This document shows positions 10,350 through 18,713 of a stretch of 64,000 nt of DNA, piece after piece (positions within the stretch are counted from its first letter, which is position 1; every line of letters begins with the position of its first letter). The position numbers and the translations under genes are program-made. A model generated the notes under the pieces. The model searched no databases. It was not told where the DNA came from and saw nothing but the letters and a program-made list of their open reading frames with translations. Source of the stretch: Flammeovirgaceae bacterium (GTDB taxonomy: Bacteria > Bacteroidota > Bacteroidia > Cytophagales > Cyclobacteriaceae); the NCBI GenBank assembly GCA_016712035.1, contig JADJRT010000001.1:930001-994000 (forward strand), read 5' to 3'.

Positions 10350-11231
10350 GTGTCAGGTAAAAAAGTTAAAATAGGAACTGTGCAAATGAGTTGCACAAAA
10401 GCGCCTTCGGAGAATCTTGCCAAGGCCATTGAAAAAGTACGTGAAGCAGCAACGAAAGGGGCTCAGATAATTTGTTTACAAGAGCTTTTTACATCGCTTT
10501 ATTTTTGTGATGTGGAGGATTACGAAAATTTCAAATTGGCGGAATCCATTCCCGGTCCTTCTACCGATACGTTGAGTGCTGTTGCCAAAGAGTTAGGGGT
10601 GGTGATCATCGCCTCGCTATTTGAAAAAAGGACGCAAGGAATTTATCACAACACAACCGCGGTGCTGGATGCCGATGGTGCTTATCTGGGCAAGTATCGC
10701 AAAATGCACATCCCGGATGATCCTGCCTACTACGAGAAATTTTATTTTACTCCGGGTGATCTTGGGTATAAAGTTTTTAAAACAAAGTTTGCGACTTTGG
10801 GCGTATTGATATGCTGGGATCAATGGTATCCGGAGGCTTCTCGCATAACAGCTTTAATGGGGGCTGAGATTTTGTTTTATCCAACCGCCATCGGCTGGGC
10901 AACTTCGCAAGATGAAGCGACCAACACGGAGCAATACAATGCCTGGCAAACTATTCAACGTAGTCACTCTGTTGCCAATGGGGTACATGTAGTTAGCGTT
11001 AACCGGGTAGGACTGGAACAAAATGGGGCTATGAAATTTTGGGGCGGTTCGTTTATTACCAATCCCTTTGGAAGTATTCTTTATAAAGCTTCGCACGAAC
11101 ACGAGGAGGTGCATGTGCTAGAGATTGATTTAAATAAAACTGACAGCTACCGCACGCATTGGCCTTTTCTACGCGATCGTAGAATAGATTCGTATCAACC
11201 CATTACAAAAAGATTTATTGATGAGGAATAG
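10350..11231 (+). CDS. aguB: N-carbamoylputrescine amidase
   Basis: The 293-residue nitrilase-superfamily protein has the Glu-Lys-Cys triad in LQELF (about E45), YRKMHIP (about K117) and LICWDQWYPE (about C154). WDQWYPEA and the end RRIDSYQPI are characteristic of the putrescine-forming amidase. It hydrolyses N-carbamoylputrescine to putrescine, CO2 and ammonia. An open frame extends upstream into mnmD, but I chose the GTG at 10350 because homology to the family (VKIGTVQMSC) begins there. The agmatine deiminase that makes its substrate follows 58 bp downstream, so the two form a putrescine operon from agmatine. Confidence 0.88.
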   Translation: MSGKKVKIGTVQMSCTKAPSENLAKAIEKVREAATKGAQIICLQELFTSLYFCDVEDYENFKLAESIPGPSTDTLSAVAKELGVVIIASLFEKRTQGIYHNTTAVLDADGAYLGKYRKMHIPDDPAYYEKFYFTPGDLGYKVFKTKFATLGVLICWDQWYPEASRITALMGAEILFYPTAIGWATSQDEATNTEQYNAWQTIQRSHSVANGVHVVSVNRVGLEQNGAMKFWGGSFITNPFGSILYKASHEHEEVHVLEIDLNKTDSYRTHWPFLRDRRIDSYQPITKRFIDEE

Positions 11232-11232
11232 T

Positions 11233-11269
11233 CGATAGTCCATGGTCGATAGCTGACTATGGACTATCG
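11233..11269. repeat. Palindromic element between aguB and aguA
   Basis: An 11-bp perfect inverted repeat (CGATAGTCCAT, then ATGGACTATCG) with a 15-bp loop fills the gap between the two genes. A further half-copy, GACTATGGACT, follows at 11277-11287. The 12-mer TCCATGGTCGAT in this element occurs again inside ileS at 38450-38461, so it looks like a dispersed repeat and not a local terminator. There is no T-run after it. Confidence 0.6.
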
Positions 11270-11289
11270 TCTATTAGACTATGGACTAA

Positions 11290-12330
11290 ATGACGATGAC
11301 CCCAAAAGAATTAGGATTTCATTTCCCAGCCGAGTTTGCCAAGCATTCAGCCACATGGTTAAGCTGGCCGCATAAAGAAGCTTCGTGGCCTGGAAAAATA
11401 GAATCAGTTTATCCTGTTTATTCTGAATTTATTAAACGTGTTGCCGAAGGGGAAACAGTAAATATTAATGTGGCCAACGAAGCGATGCGTATAAAAGCAA
11501 CGTATCACCTCAATGAAGCTGGAGCCGATTTAAGAAATATTCAATTTTTTATTCATCCCACTAACGATGCGTGGTGTCGCGATCATGGCCCCGCATTTCT
11601 TATCAATCCAACAGAGAAGAAAAAAATGATTGTGGATTGGGGCTATAATGCCTGGGGCGACAAGTACCCACCTTATGATTTGGATGATGTGATTCCAACG
11701 TTAATAGCCAAGCATTAGAATCTTCCGGTGGTGCATCCGGGTATCGTTATGGAAGGGGGCTCGGTAGAATTTAACGGAAGTGGAACATTGCTCACCACAC
11801 GCGCATGTTTGTTAAATCCCAACCGCAATCCTCATCTTAATCAATCTCAAATAGAAAAATACCTAGTTGACTATTACGGAGTTGATCATATTCTTTGGTT
11901 GGGTGATGGCATTGTTGGTGATGATACCGATGGACACATTGATGACCTGACTCGTTTTGTTAATGAAGATACGGTTGTTACTATCATTGAAGAAAATAAA
12001 GACGATGAGAATTATGAAATTCTTCAGGACAATCTAAAAGAGCTGAAAACACTTCGTTTAGAAAATGGAAAGCAGATCAACATTGTTGAATTACCCATGC
12101 CGGCTCCCGTTATCTATGAAGACCAGCGACTGCCCGCCTCCTATGCAAACTTCTACATAAGCAATAAGTATGTGGTTGTGCCTACCTTTCAGGATAAGAA
12201 TGATGATCGCGCCCTGGATATTTTGCAACACTGTTTTAACGATCGAAAGGTGATTGGTCTTGATTCCACCGATATTATCTGGGGATTGGGATCTTTCCAT
12301 TGTTTGAGCCAGCAAGAACCAGCAATCTAA
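11290..12330 (+). CDS. aguA: Agmatine deiminase, interrupted by an in-frame TAG
   Basis: The gene converts agmatine to N-carbamoylputrescine and ammonia (peptidylarginine-deiminase fold). Family features include WLSWPHKEASWPG near the start, NDAWCRDHGP, HPGIVMEGGSVEFN, DDTDGHIDD and the C-terminal catalytic cysteine in GSFHCLS (about residue 338). A TAG codon at 11716-11718 breaks the frame, but the next codons continue in the same frame (NLPVVHPG), so this is a nonsense change and not an indel. All catalytic regions survive on either side. Restoring any amino acid at that codon gives a normal 346-residue protein. The 3' end overlaps the convergent cyclo-ligase gene by 4 bp. Confidence 0.85.
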
Positions 12331-12893
12331 AATTTATATTCTTTTGTTGGTGTGATACAAAGCGAAAGCAGCACATCGTGCTCGTTGGTCTCGATGGATT
12401 GATTCTCAGGATCAAACATAGACAATCCAACCTTTTGACAATCAGGTCTGCATTCTTTTAGGAAGCGATCATAGAAACCTTTTCCATAGCCCACACGATG
12501 GCCCTGCTTATCGAAGGCGAGCAAAGGAACAACGGCTAAATCTATTTTTTCTGAAGGTGTGGGTACACCTCGTTTAGGCTCTAAAATTCCCCAACGGTTT
12601 TTTTCGAGTTGATGTAATCCTTCAAAGAAAATGTTTTCCATCACTTCCCCTTTTACTCTCGGTATTGATAATCGAATGTGGGAAAACTCTCTGCGAATAC
12701 GTTCAACGATAAGCCATGTGTTGGGTTCTTTTTTTGATTCGATAGGTAGGTAGACATGAACGACTTTTATAAAGGAAAGATCAATAGCAAGAAAAAATCG
12801 ATCACTCAGTTGTCGACTCATTTGAAGGAATTCGCTTTCACTTAGTTCATTTCGCTTGGCGCGATAAATTTTTCTAAGCGCTTCCTTGGTCAT
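12327..12893 (-). CDS. 5-formyltetrahydrofolate cyclo-ligase
   Basis: The 188-residue protein belongs to the MTHFS/YgfA family. It begins with the basic helix KEALRKIYRAKRNEL and ends with the ATP/Mg-binding motif GYGKGFYDRFL (about 134-144), preceded by VPLLAFDKQGHRVG. The enzyme converts 5-formyl-THF to 5,10-methenyl-THF with ATP, rescuing a dead-end folate. It is intact and of the usual length. It converges on aguA with a 4-bp overlap. The next gene on its strand is bshC, whose corrected end lies 9 bp upstream, so the two are probably one transcript. Confidence 0.9.
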   Translation of the reverse strand: MTKEALRKIYRAKRNELSESEFLQMSRQLSDRFFLAIDLSFIKVVHVYLPIESKKEPNTWLIVERIRREFSHIRLSIPRVKGEVMENIFFEGLHQLEKNRWGILEPKRGVPTPSEKIDLAVVPLLAFDKQGHRVGYGKGFYDRFLKECRPDCQKVGLSMFDPENQSIETNEHDVLLSLCITPTKEYKF

Positions 12894-12901
12894 GGCTCCA
12901 A

Positions 12902-14460
12902 CTAGTAAAAGAGCAAATTGAATTTAAAATCAAAAGGATCGAACGTGTTTAGAAGATGCTCAATGAATTGTGGATCTTTTTGATAGAAGTTTAAAAATTA
13001 TCAACACGCTCTTGCGGGCTTCCCTTCGGAAAGAGTTCTTCTTTTACCGCTTCCAACTGAGCTAGCTTATCAGTATGCAATCGTTTTTCTGCTCGCAATA
13101 TTTTTTGCTCTGCTTTATCTAGACCATTTAAGGTGCGCTGCCGCTGAGCTTCAATAAATTTTATAAGGGTTGGGTCAATGACAGCTGCCTGATCACGAAT
13201 ACCTGAAAACAAATTACCCATGGCTTGAATTTCTTTGCCCAATGAAAGATCGTGAACTGTGTTTTTAACGATCCACTGATTAAACAAGAAATTTTTCTCT
13301 TCAAATAAATGCGAATACTCAAGCCCTGTTTTTTCAAACTTCCTGGAAACCGGAGTATCTATAATCAAAGCAAAATTTCTTGGCATCAATACCGGAAAAG
13401 GAACCTTGAAGTGATCAAATACTTTTTTGAGCTGGAGCCAATACACCACTTCAGCCGGGCCGCCAGCGTAAGCAAGGTTAGGCAGGATCACTTCCTGATA
13501 AAGCGGACGTAAAATTACGTTCGGGCTGAATTTTTCAGGTTCTTCAACAATCATCTTTTCAATTTCTGATTTCGAAAATTGAAGAGCTGTGTCTACCACC
13601 CGAAACGTATCATCGCTTACTTCCAAACGACTTCGAAGGTCTTTGTCCAGATAGAAGAAATTAATATCACGCGCAAAAACCTGTGGATGATAGCCCAGCA
13701 ATTCAAGTTTTGAATTCTGATCTTCTACCAGCTTTTTTGGGATATGATCAAATACATCATCGCGAATAACATGCTGAAAGAGAGTTTTGAGAGAACGGTC
13801 GTCTGCATCCACAACAACTAATCCTTCGTGAGCGAATAATGCGTTTACATAATGGCGAACCGCAGCACTCAGTGTTTTTTGCTTGTAAGCTTTTTTAAAC
13901 AATTCAATGTCTCCGGGAATTTCACTAAAAAGTTTTGCTATTGTTTCTGGGTTAAATCGCCCTACAGCACCGGTTTGTGTTGTTTCCCACGTATGCTTTT
14001 TTCCGTAAAGCCGAAAGTATTTTATTTCATCGTAATCATGATCTTCAGAAGCCATCCAATAAACAGGCACAAAATTGTATTTGGGATATTGCTTCTTTAA
14101 TTCCTTGCAGGTGTTGACGACCGTTACAATTTTGTAAATAAAATATAAGGGGCCCGTGAAAATATTTAACTGATGTCCGGTAGTAACAGTGAAAGTTGTA
14201 TTCTCTTTTAAGGAACTCAGATTTTGTTTAACCTGTTCCGTTGAATCAATATCCTGATATTGTTTTTGAAGTACCTCTGCTAAAACTTTTCTATTAGCAT
14301 CAGAATACGCTTTTGATTTTTCTGCTATTTGTGCTTTGAAATTTTCAACTTCTGGAAAGTGACCGTAGAAAGGCTTTAAGGAATCTTTTTTTTGAATGTA
14401 ATCGAGAAAGAAAGAAGAAAACGACCGGGTTTCGGAAAACTCAAGTTTTTGGAGGCGCAT
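12902..14460 (-). CDS. bshC: Bacillithiol biosynthesis cysteine-adding enzyme BshC, frameshift near C-terminus
   Basis: The protein matches BshC over its whole length: TTGHQLNIFTGPLYFIYKI, VPVYWMASEDHDYDEI, NLAYAGGPAEVVYWLQLK and the coiled-coil C-terminal part. BshC ligates cysteine to glucosaminyl-malate to complete bacillithiol. The clean frame stops at 12991 after RVDNF. A one-base change in the A-run at 12993-12997 lets the frame continue as LNFYQKDPQFIEHLL and end at 12902, which gives a normal C-terminus of about 519 residues. I therefore treat the stop at 12991 as an artefact. No bshA or bshB is in the window. Confidence 0.9.
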
Positions 14461-14569
14461 ACTAACAACAGATCGGATTTGGAAAAAACATAGTTCAATA
14501 ACGACTTATTTCCTGATAAAGTTTGAGGATTTATTATAAGAGGCCAATCCTGTTAATAAATTGTTAAAG

Positions 14570-15685
14570 TTAAAGCACGGGCTCCGCAATCAAATCAAAC
14601 TCGCTGGCTCCGGTAATTTTAGCCATCACAAAATCGCCAACCCGCAAGTAGTTTTGCTTTGCATCCAAAATTACTTCATTGTCTGCTTCAGGCGAGTCGA
14701 ATTCTGTACGGCCGTAAAAGTTGCCGCCTTCTTTCCGGTCAATGAGCACTTTGAATGTATTTCCTATTTTTTGTTGAGGGTGCCCGGCAATCAGGGTGGT
14801 TCGTATGGCAATACCCGGAACTTTATCACGAATCAACGCCAGGAGCTCTTCCGTTTTTTCACGCGTAATACCGCGTCTCATAATCTTAAGAAGTTCTGTA
14901 GAACCATGTTGCAAGGGAATGTCGAGATATTTGCAAATGTTAGTGCGCTCAGCTATTACATCCAATACATCACTAGGGAATCCTGCAGGAAATGCATAGT
15001 GAAGCCGAATCCAATCAATGCCTTCTACATCCGAAAGTCGTTGTAAAAGTTCGGCCAGATTTCTCTTCTTGTAGATATCGAGACCATAGTAGGTTGAATC
15101 CTGTGCAATAAGCAGTAACTCTTTCGTTCCTTTCTTGGCGAGATTTTTTGCTTCCAACACCAACTCTTCCATCGGTTTTGAAATATGTTTGCCTCGCATG
15201 ATGGGAATAGCACAGAAAGAACACGGGCGATCGCAACCCTCCGAAATTTTTAGATAGGCAAAATGACTTGGGTTAGTAAGAATGCGTTCGCCCACTAATT
15301 CGTGTTTGTAATTGGCATTGAGTTGCTTGAGTAAACGGGAGAGATCGCGCGTACCAAACCAGGCATCTACTTTAGGTATTTCTTTTTGAAGATCGTCTTT
15401 GTAGCGCTCCGATAAGCAGCCCGTCACATAAACCTTTTCTACCACACCTTCTTCTTTGGCATCTACATAGCGTAGAATCGTATCGATCGATTCTTGTTTG
15501 GCATTATCGATAAACCCGCACGTATTAATAACCACAATATTTGAATCATCCTTTTTTGATTCATGCTGGGTGTCAATTCCATTACCTCTGAGTTGTGTTA
15601 AAAGCACTTCCGAATCCACCAGGTTTTTAGAGCAGCCGAGTGTTACAATGTTTACTTTGGTCTTTTTAGTGCCTTTTGTTTTCAC
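14570..15685 (-). CDS. rimO: Ribosomal protein S12 methylthiotransferase RimO, internal in-frame deletion
   Basis: RimO adds a methylthio group to an aspartate of ribosomal protein S12 using two [4Fe-4S] clusters. The N-terminal cluster cysteines are about C18, C56 and C90. The radical-SAM motif CDRPCSFC is at about 151-158, and the C-terminal TRAM domain reads IGNTFKVLIDRKEGGNF. The protein is only 371 residues, against about 430-440 for the family. The missing part lies between LIAGHP (about 298-303) and QQKIGNTF. That removes the normal GETE... end of the TIM barrel and the linker before TRAM. The frame is kept across the junction near 14776. The enzyme as written would probably not fold normally. 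Confidence 0.88.
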   Translation of the reverse strand: MKTKGTKKTKVNIVTLGCSKNLVDSEVLLTQLRGNGIDTQHESKKDDSNIVVINTCGFIDNAKQESIDTILRYVDAKEEGVVEKVYVTGCLSERYKDDLQKEIPKVDAWFGTRDLSRLLKQLNANYKHELVGERILTNPSHFAYLKISEGCDRPCSFCAIPIMRGKHISKPMEELVLEAKNLAKKGTKELLLIAQDSTYYGLDIYKKRNLAELLQRLSDVEGIDWIRLHYAFPAGFPSDVLDVIAERTNICKYLDIPLQHGSTELLKIMRRGITREKTEELLALIRDKVPGIAIRTTLIAGHPQQKIGNTFKVLIDRKEGGNFYGRTEFDSPEADNEVILDAKQNYLRVGDFVMAKITGASEFDLIAEPVL

Positions 15686-15754
15686 AGATTTATATTTCGG
15701 TGCGAATTTACAAAAAATACCTCCGGGTAAATTCTGCCCCGCATTGTCATAGGT

Positions 15755-15762
15755 TATATTTG
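15755..15762 (+). promoter_or_regulatory. TAnnTTTG -7 promoter element
   Basis: TATATTTG matches the Bacteroidota -7 consensus TAnnTTTG exactly and lies 13 bp before the ATG of the DUF6452-like gene. No clear TTTG -33 box is visible at the usual distance, so the assignment rests on one element and its position. Confidence 0.4.
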
Positions 15763-15775
15763 CACGTTCAACTGC

Positions 15776-16216
15776 ATGCCTTTGAAATTCGTTCGGTTTA
15801 TCAGTTTATTTATTTTTTTAACAGGCTGCCTGGGGCAACCCGATTGTCTCATTACCAGTACTAATTTGGTAAAGATTTCTTTTAAAAACGGGAATAGCGT
15901 TCGGGTAATTGCCTTTGATGAAATAACGGTTTCCGGGCTCGACAAGATCTATTATCAAGATGTAGCCGTTAGTTCGGTTCAATTACCCGTTAATCCGGAA
16001 GCCTCGGAAATGACCTTTACTTTTAAGTTTGAGGGGCGCGAGGAGACGCTAACGATAGGGTACGAAACGAGTGTGCAAATTATTTCTGTAGACTGCGGTG
16101 CCTTTACTAACTATGTTAACCTTTCTGTTATCAGTTCAACCTTTGTCGATCCGCAGGTATTAGTTAATCAATTATCAACCAATGCAACTGTTAATATTCA
16201 GATATCTATTGATTAG
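15776..16216 (+). CDS. DUF6452-like putative lipoprotein
   Basis: This is a 146-residue protein with a lipoprotein-type signal (FISLFIFLTGCLGQ, lipobox cysteine about residue 18), followed by a short all-beta domain. Its N-terminus after the cysteine (QPDC...NLVKISFKNG) and its position directly before a DUF6048-like gene resemble the DUF6452-DUF6048 pairs of Bacteroidota. The function is unknown; it is probably anchored in the envelope. It is divergent from rimO, with a 90-bp gap holding a TAnnTTTG element. The family name is from memory of the pattern and is moderately sure. Confidence 0.6.
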   Translation: MPLKFVRFISLFIFLTGCLGQPDCLITSTNLVKISFKNGNSVRVIAFDEITVSGLDKIYYQDVAVSSVQLPVNPEASEMTFTFKFEGREETLTIGYETSVQIISVDCGAFTNYVNLSVISSTFVDPQVLVNQLSTNATVNIQISID

Positions 16217-16861
16217 CTGGTTGTTGGTTAGTCTGGGCATTGAAAGTCTGGCTCAGGATCTTCCATCTGACTCCACGCGTAAGTTTATTAGGCCAACCGG
16301 TATTCGATTAGGTACTGATGTGATTAGGCTTGGTCAAACAATTGCCAAGAGTTCATTTTCGGGTTGGGAGTTAAATGCTGACACGGACCTGGGCAGATAT
16401 TATCCAACCTTTGATTATGGACATTGGAAGAGAGACACCCCGATCGAAAACGGAACATATTCGAATGATGGCCGCTATATACGATTAGGTGTAGATTATA
16501 ATTTTTAAAGAATGACCCGGACAGGAATATGTTCTTTATAGGTTTTCGATACGGTCGTTCCATTTTTGATGAACAGGTTATCTACGATTATAGCGCCATC
16601 GATTTTGGAGATTATCAGAAAGACGCTACCAACAACAACGCCAAGGCAGGGTGGATGGAGCTAACTACAGGTCTTCGGGTAAAAATCTGGAAGCAATTTT
16701 GGATGGGCTATACAGCCCGATTAAAATTCTTGCCATCTGTATCTGGTGATGATGGATTTGATACTTATGAGATTCCGGGATTCGGGCTCACGTATAAGAA
16801 TACTTATTGGGGATTCAATTATCAGGTATTCTGGCGGTTTCCGTTCAAGTCAGATAAGTAA
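16182..16861 (+). CDS. DUF6048-like outer-membrane barrel protein, one frameshift
   Basis: Fragments 16182-16508 and 16529-16861 read as one protein of about 227 residues if one T is restored in the run at 16502-16506; the junction then reads VDYNFLKNDPDRNMFFIGFRYG. It has a signal peptide (LLISWLLVSLGIESLAQ), then alternating barrel strands such as IRLGTDVIRLG, YIRLGVDYNF and FFIGFRYG, ending in a strand rich in aromatics. The pattern fits DUF6048. It starts 35 bp inside the upstream gene, so the two are translationally coupled. The function is unknown; an outer-membrane location is inferred. Confidence 0.65.
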
Positions 16862-16867
16862 GGGCAA

Positions 16868-17827
16868 TCAATTCTTTTGAAACAGCGAGTCGACAAACTC
16901 AGTCTTGTTGAATACCTGTAGATCATCTACTTTTTCACCTACTCCGATATACCGTACAGGTATTTTAAACTCCTCCGAAATTCCAATAACCACGCCTCCT
17001 TTTGCTGTGCCGTCCAGTTTGGTAATGGTGAGGCAAGATACATCGGTGGCTTTGGTAAACTCGCGGGCTTGGATCACAGCATTTTGGCCGGTACTTCCAT
17101 CTAACACCAACATAACATCGTGGGGAGCATCAGGAATTACCTTTTGGATAACACGATTAATCTTAGAGAGCTCAGCCATCAGATTTACTTTCGTGTGTAA
17201 GCGTCCTGCAGTATCGATAATTACAATATCGGCTCCTGAATCAACACCATGTTGTACGGCATCAAAGGCTACTGCCGAGGGATCTGTGTTCATGCCTTTT
17301 GATATAACGGGCACACCAACCCGTTCGCCCCAGAGTTTTAACTGATCTACCGCTGCTGCACGAAAAGTATCGGCAGCACCCAATATTACGGACTTTCCTT
17401 GTTTTTTAAATTGGGCAGAAAGTTTCCCGATGGTGGTGGTTTTGCCAACGCCATTTACACCTACTACTAACAATACATAAGGCTTGATCCCTTTGGGTAT
17501 TTCAAAATCAACCAGATCCTGCGTATTACTTTCTGTCAGCAGATCGGCAATTTCTTCCTTTAAAATTTTATCTAATTCAGCTGTGCCCAGGTATTTGTCG
17601 CGGGCCACGCGAGCTTCAATACGTTCAATAATTTTAAGGGTGGTTTGTATGCCCACATCCGAAGAGATCAGAATCTCTTCTAGGTTATCCAGTACTTCCG
17701 CATCGACAACCGATTTGCCCGCTATGGCCTTCCCCAGTTTGTTGAAAAAACTTTCCTTGGTTTTTTCAAGACCCTGGTTAAGACTTTCTTTCTTTTCCTT
17801 AGAAAATAAACCCGACAAGAATGACAT
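16868..17827 (-). CDS. ftsY: Signal recognition particle receptor FtsY
   Basis: The 319-residue protein has the SRP-GTPase NG domain. An N-terminal helical bundle is followed by G1 GVNGVGKTTT (about 123-132), the G2 region DTFRAAAVDQL, G3 DTAGR, G4 TKLDGTAKGG and the closing motif GVGEKVDDLQVF. FtsY docks ribosome-SRP complexes at the inner membrane for co-translational insertion. The acidic A domain of E. coli is absent, which is usual in Bacteroidota. It lies downstream of the L28/L33/DUF4295 operon, separated from it by a terminator-like hairpin. Confidence 0.96.
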   Translation of the reverse strand: MSFLSGLFSKEKKESLNQGLEKTKESFFNKLGKAIAGKSVVDAEVLDNLEEILISSDVGIQTTLKIIERIEARVARDKYLGTAELDKILKEEIADLLTESNTQDLVDFEIPKGIKPYVLLVVGVNGVGKTTTIGKLSAQFKKQGKSVILGAADTFRAAAVDQLKLWGERVGVPVISKGMNTDPSAVAFDAVQHGVDSGADIVIIDTAGRLHTKVNLMAELSKINRVIQKVIPDAPHDVMLVLDGSTGQNAVIQAREFTKATDVSCLTITKLDGTAKGGVVIGISEEFKIPVRYIGVGEKVDDLQVFNKTEFVDSLFQKN

Positions 17828-17867
17828 AGCTGCGTGTGGTATAAATTCTGGATAAGTTACTAACTAA

Positions 17868-17897
17868 ATAAAAAAGTCCCACTCAAGGGACTTTCCA
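17868..17897 (-). terminator. Rho-independent terminator of the rpmB-rpmG-DUF4295 operon
   Basis: On the minus strand AAGTCCC, a short loop and GGGACTT form a 7-bp stem directly followed by a run of T (TTTTTTA). It lies just after the DUF4295 stop codon and before ftsY. Confidence 0.75.
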
Positions 17898-17917
17898 ATC
17901 TTATCTGCGTAAGCCAA

Positions 17918-18073
17918 TTATTTTTTGGCTAGTGTTTCTTTTACCAAATCAGACACTACAATTTCTTCTTTGAAGATGTAGGCACCTGTTTTTTCAGATT
18001 TTACAGCCCGAATTACTTTTGCGTAATTCTTGCCGTCAGTTTTCTTTAAGGATGCAACAACTTTCTTTGCCAT
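17918..18073 (-). CDS. DUF4295 family small protein
   Basis: A 51-residue basic protein beginning MAKKVVASLKK and ending KETLAKK, with the core YAKVIRAVKS and GAYIFKEEIV. This small family is found in Bacteroidota and is nearly always placed next to rpmG and rpmB, as here; it starts 2 bp after the L33 stop. The link with two 50S proteins suggests a ribosome-associated role, but no function has been established that I can name. The short reading frame is supported by this context and by the terminator right after it. Confidence 0.85.
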   Translation of the reverse strand: MAKKVVASLKKTDGKNYAKVIRAVKSEKTGAYIFKEEIVVSDLVKETLAKK

Positions 18074-18075
18074 GA

Positions 18076-18258
18076 TTATTTAATTTCTTTGTGAAGAGTA
18101 TATTTCTTTAAAATCGGATTGTATTTCTTAAGCTCAATACGCTCAGTGGTGTTCTTCCGGTTTTTTGTGGTAATGTGGCGGCTCATACCGGGCTGGCCGC
18201 TGGCCTTTTGCTCGGTGCACTCTAGAATTACCTGTATTCTGTTTCCTTTCTTTGCCAT
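18076..18258 (-). CDS. rpmG: 50S ribosomal protein L33
   Basis: The 60-residue basic protein begins [18 protein letters not shown] and has the L33 core [11 protein letters not shown], followed by RIELKKYNP and LHKEIK. It is a component of the large ribosomal subunit near the E site. It lacks the CxxC zinc ribbon pairs, so it is the C-minus form. It sits 20 bp after rpmB in an operon with the DUF4295 gene. Confidence 0.95.
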   Translation of the reverse strand: MAKKGNRIQVILECTEQKASGQPGMSRHITTKNRKNTTERIELKKYNPILKKYTLHKEIK

Positions 18259-18278
18259 ACTAGCAGATTATTAAATTT

Positions 18279-18518
18279 TTAGATTGAAAGAGTACCCTTG
18301 GCCTTTGCATCTTTCAATACAGCCGTGATTCCCTTCAAATTGATAGTCTTAATTGCTTTGGTACATAACTTAAGCGTTATCCACTTATCTTCCTCAGGAA
18401 TGAAAAAACGCTTAGTCTGTAGATTCGGATAGAATTTACGCTTCGTTTTATTATTCGCGTGAGAAACGTTGTTGCCTACTTGAGGTCTTTTTCCAGTAAC
18501 TTGACAAACTCGTGCCAT
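18279..18518 (-). CDS. rpmB: 50S ribosomal protein L28
   Basis: The 79-residue protein begins [20 protein letters not shown] and carries the family features [14 protein letters not shown] and [15 protein letters not shown]28 is a large-subunit protein needed for late assembly. It is the first gene of the rpmB-rpmG-DUF4295 operon. The gap upstream to the divergent sensor kinase (about 195 bp) should hold the promoters of both. Confidence 0.96.
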   Translation of the reverse strand: MARVCQVTGKRPQVGNNVSHANNKTKRKFYPNLQTKRFFIPEEDKWITLKLCTKAIKTINLKGITAVLKDAKAKGTLSI

Positions 18519-18713
18519 AAAAAGCGTATTTGATTTAGTCCCTCCTTAAAAAGGGACTGCAAATATCGGGAAATGAGACCTAATAAACCAAGCCCAATTT
18601 AAAATATTGGCCTGAGTGCCTAAAAATGTGATAATGAATCCTGTAAAGGCCATTTTGACAACAAAAAACGAGCATTTTTACTTCGAAATTCCAAACCAGA
18701 TATTTTCAACCTT

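Noticed and set aside
14561..15046. A 161-codon plus-strand frame opposite rimO
   Set aside because: It is antisense to a well-conserved gene and has no domain, signal or start context of its own.
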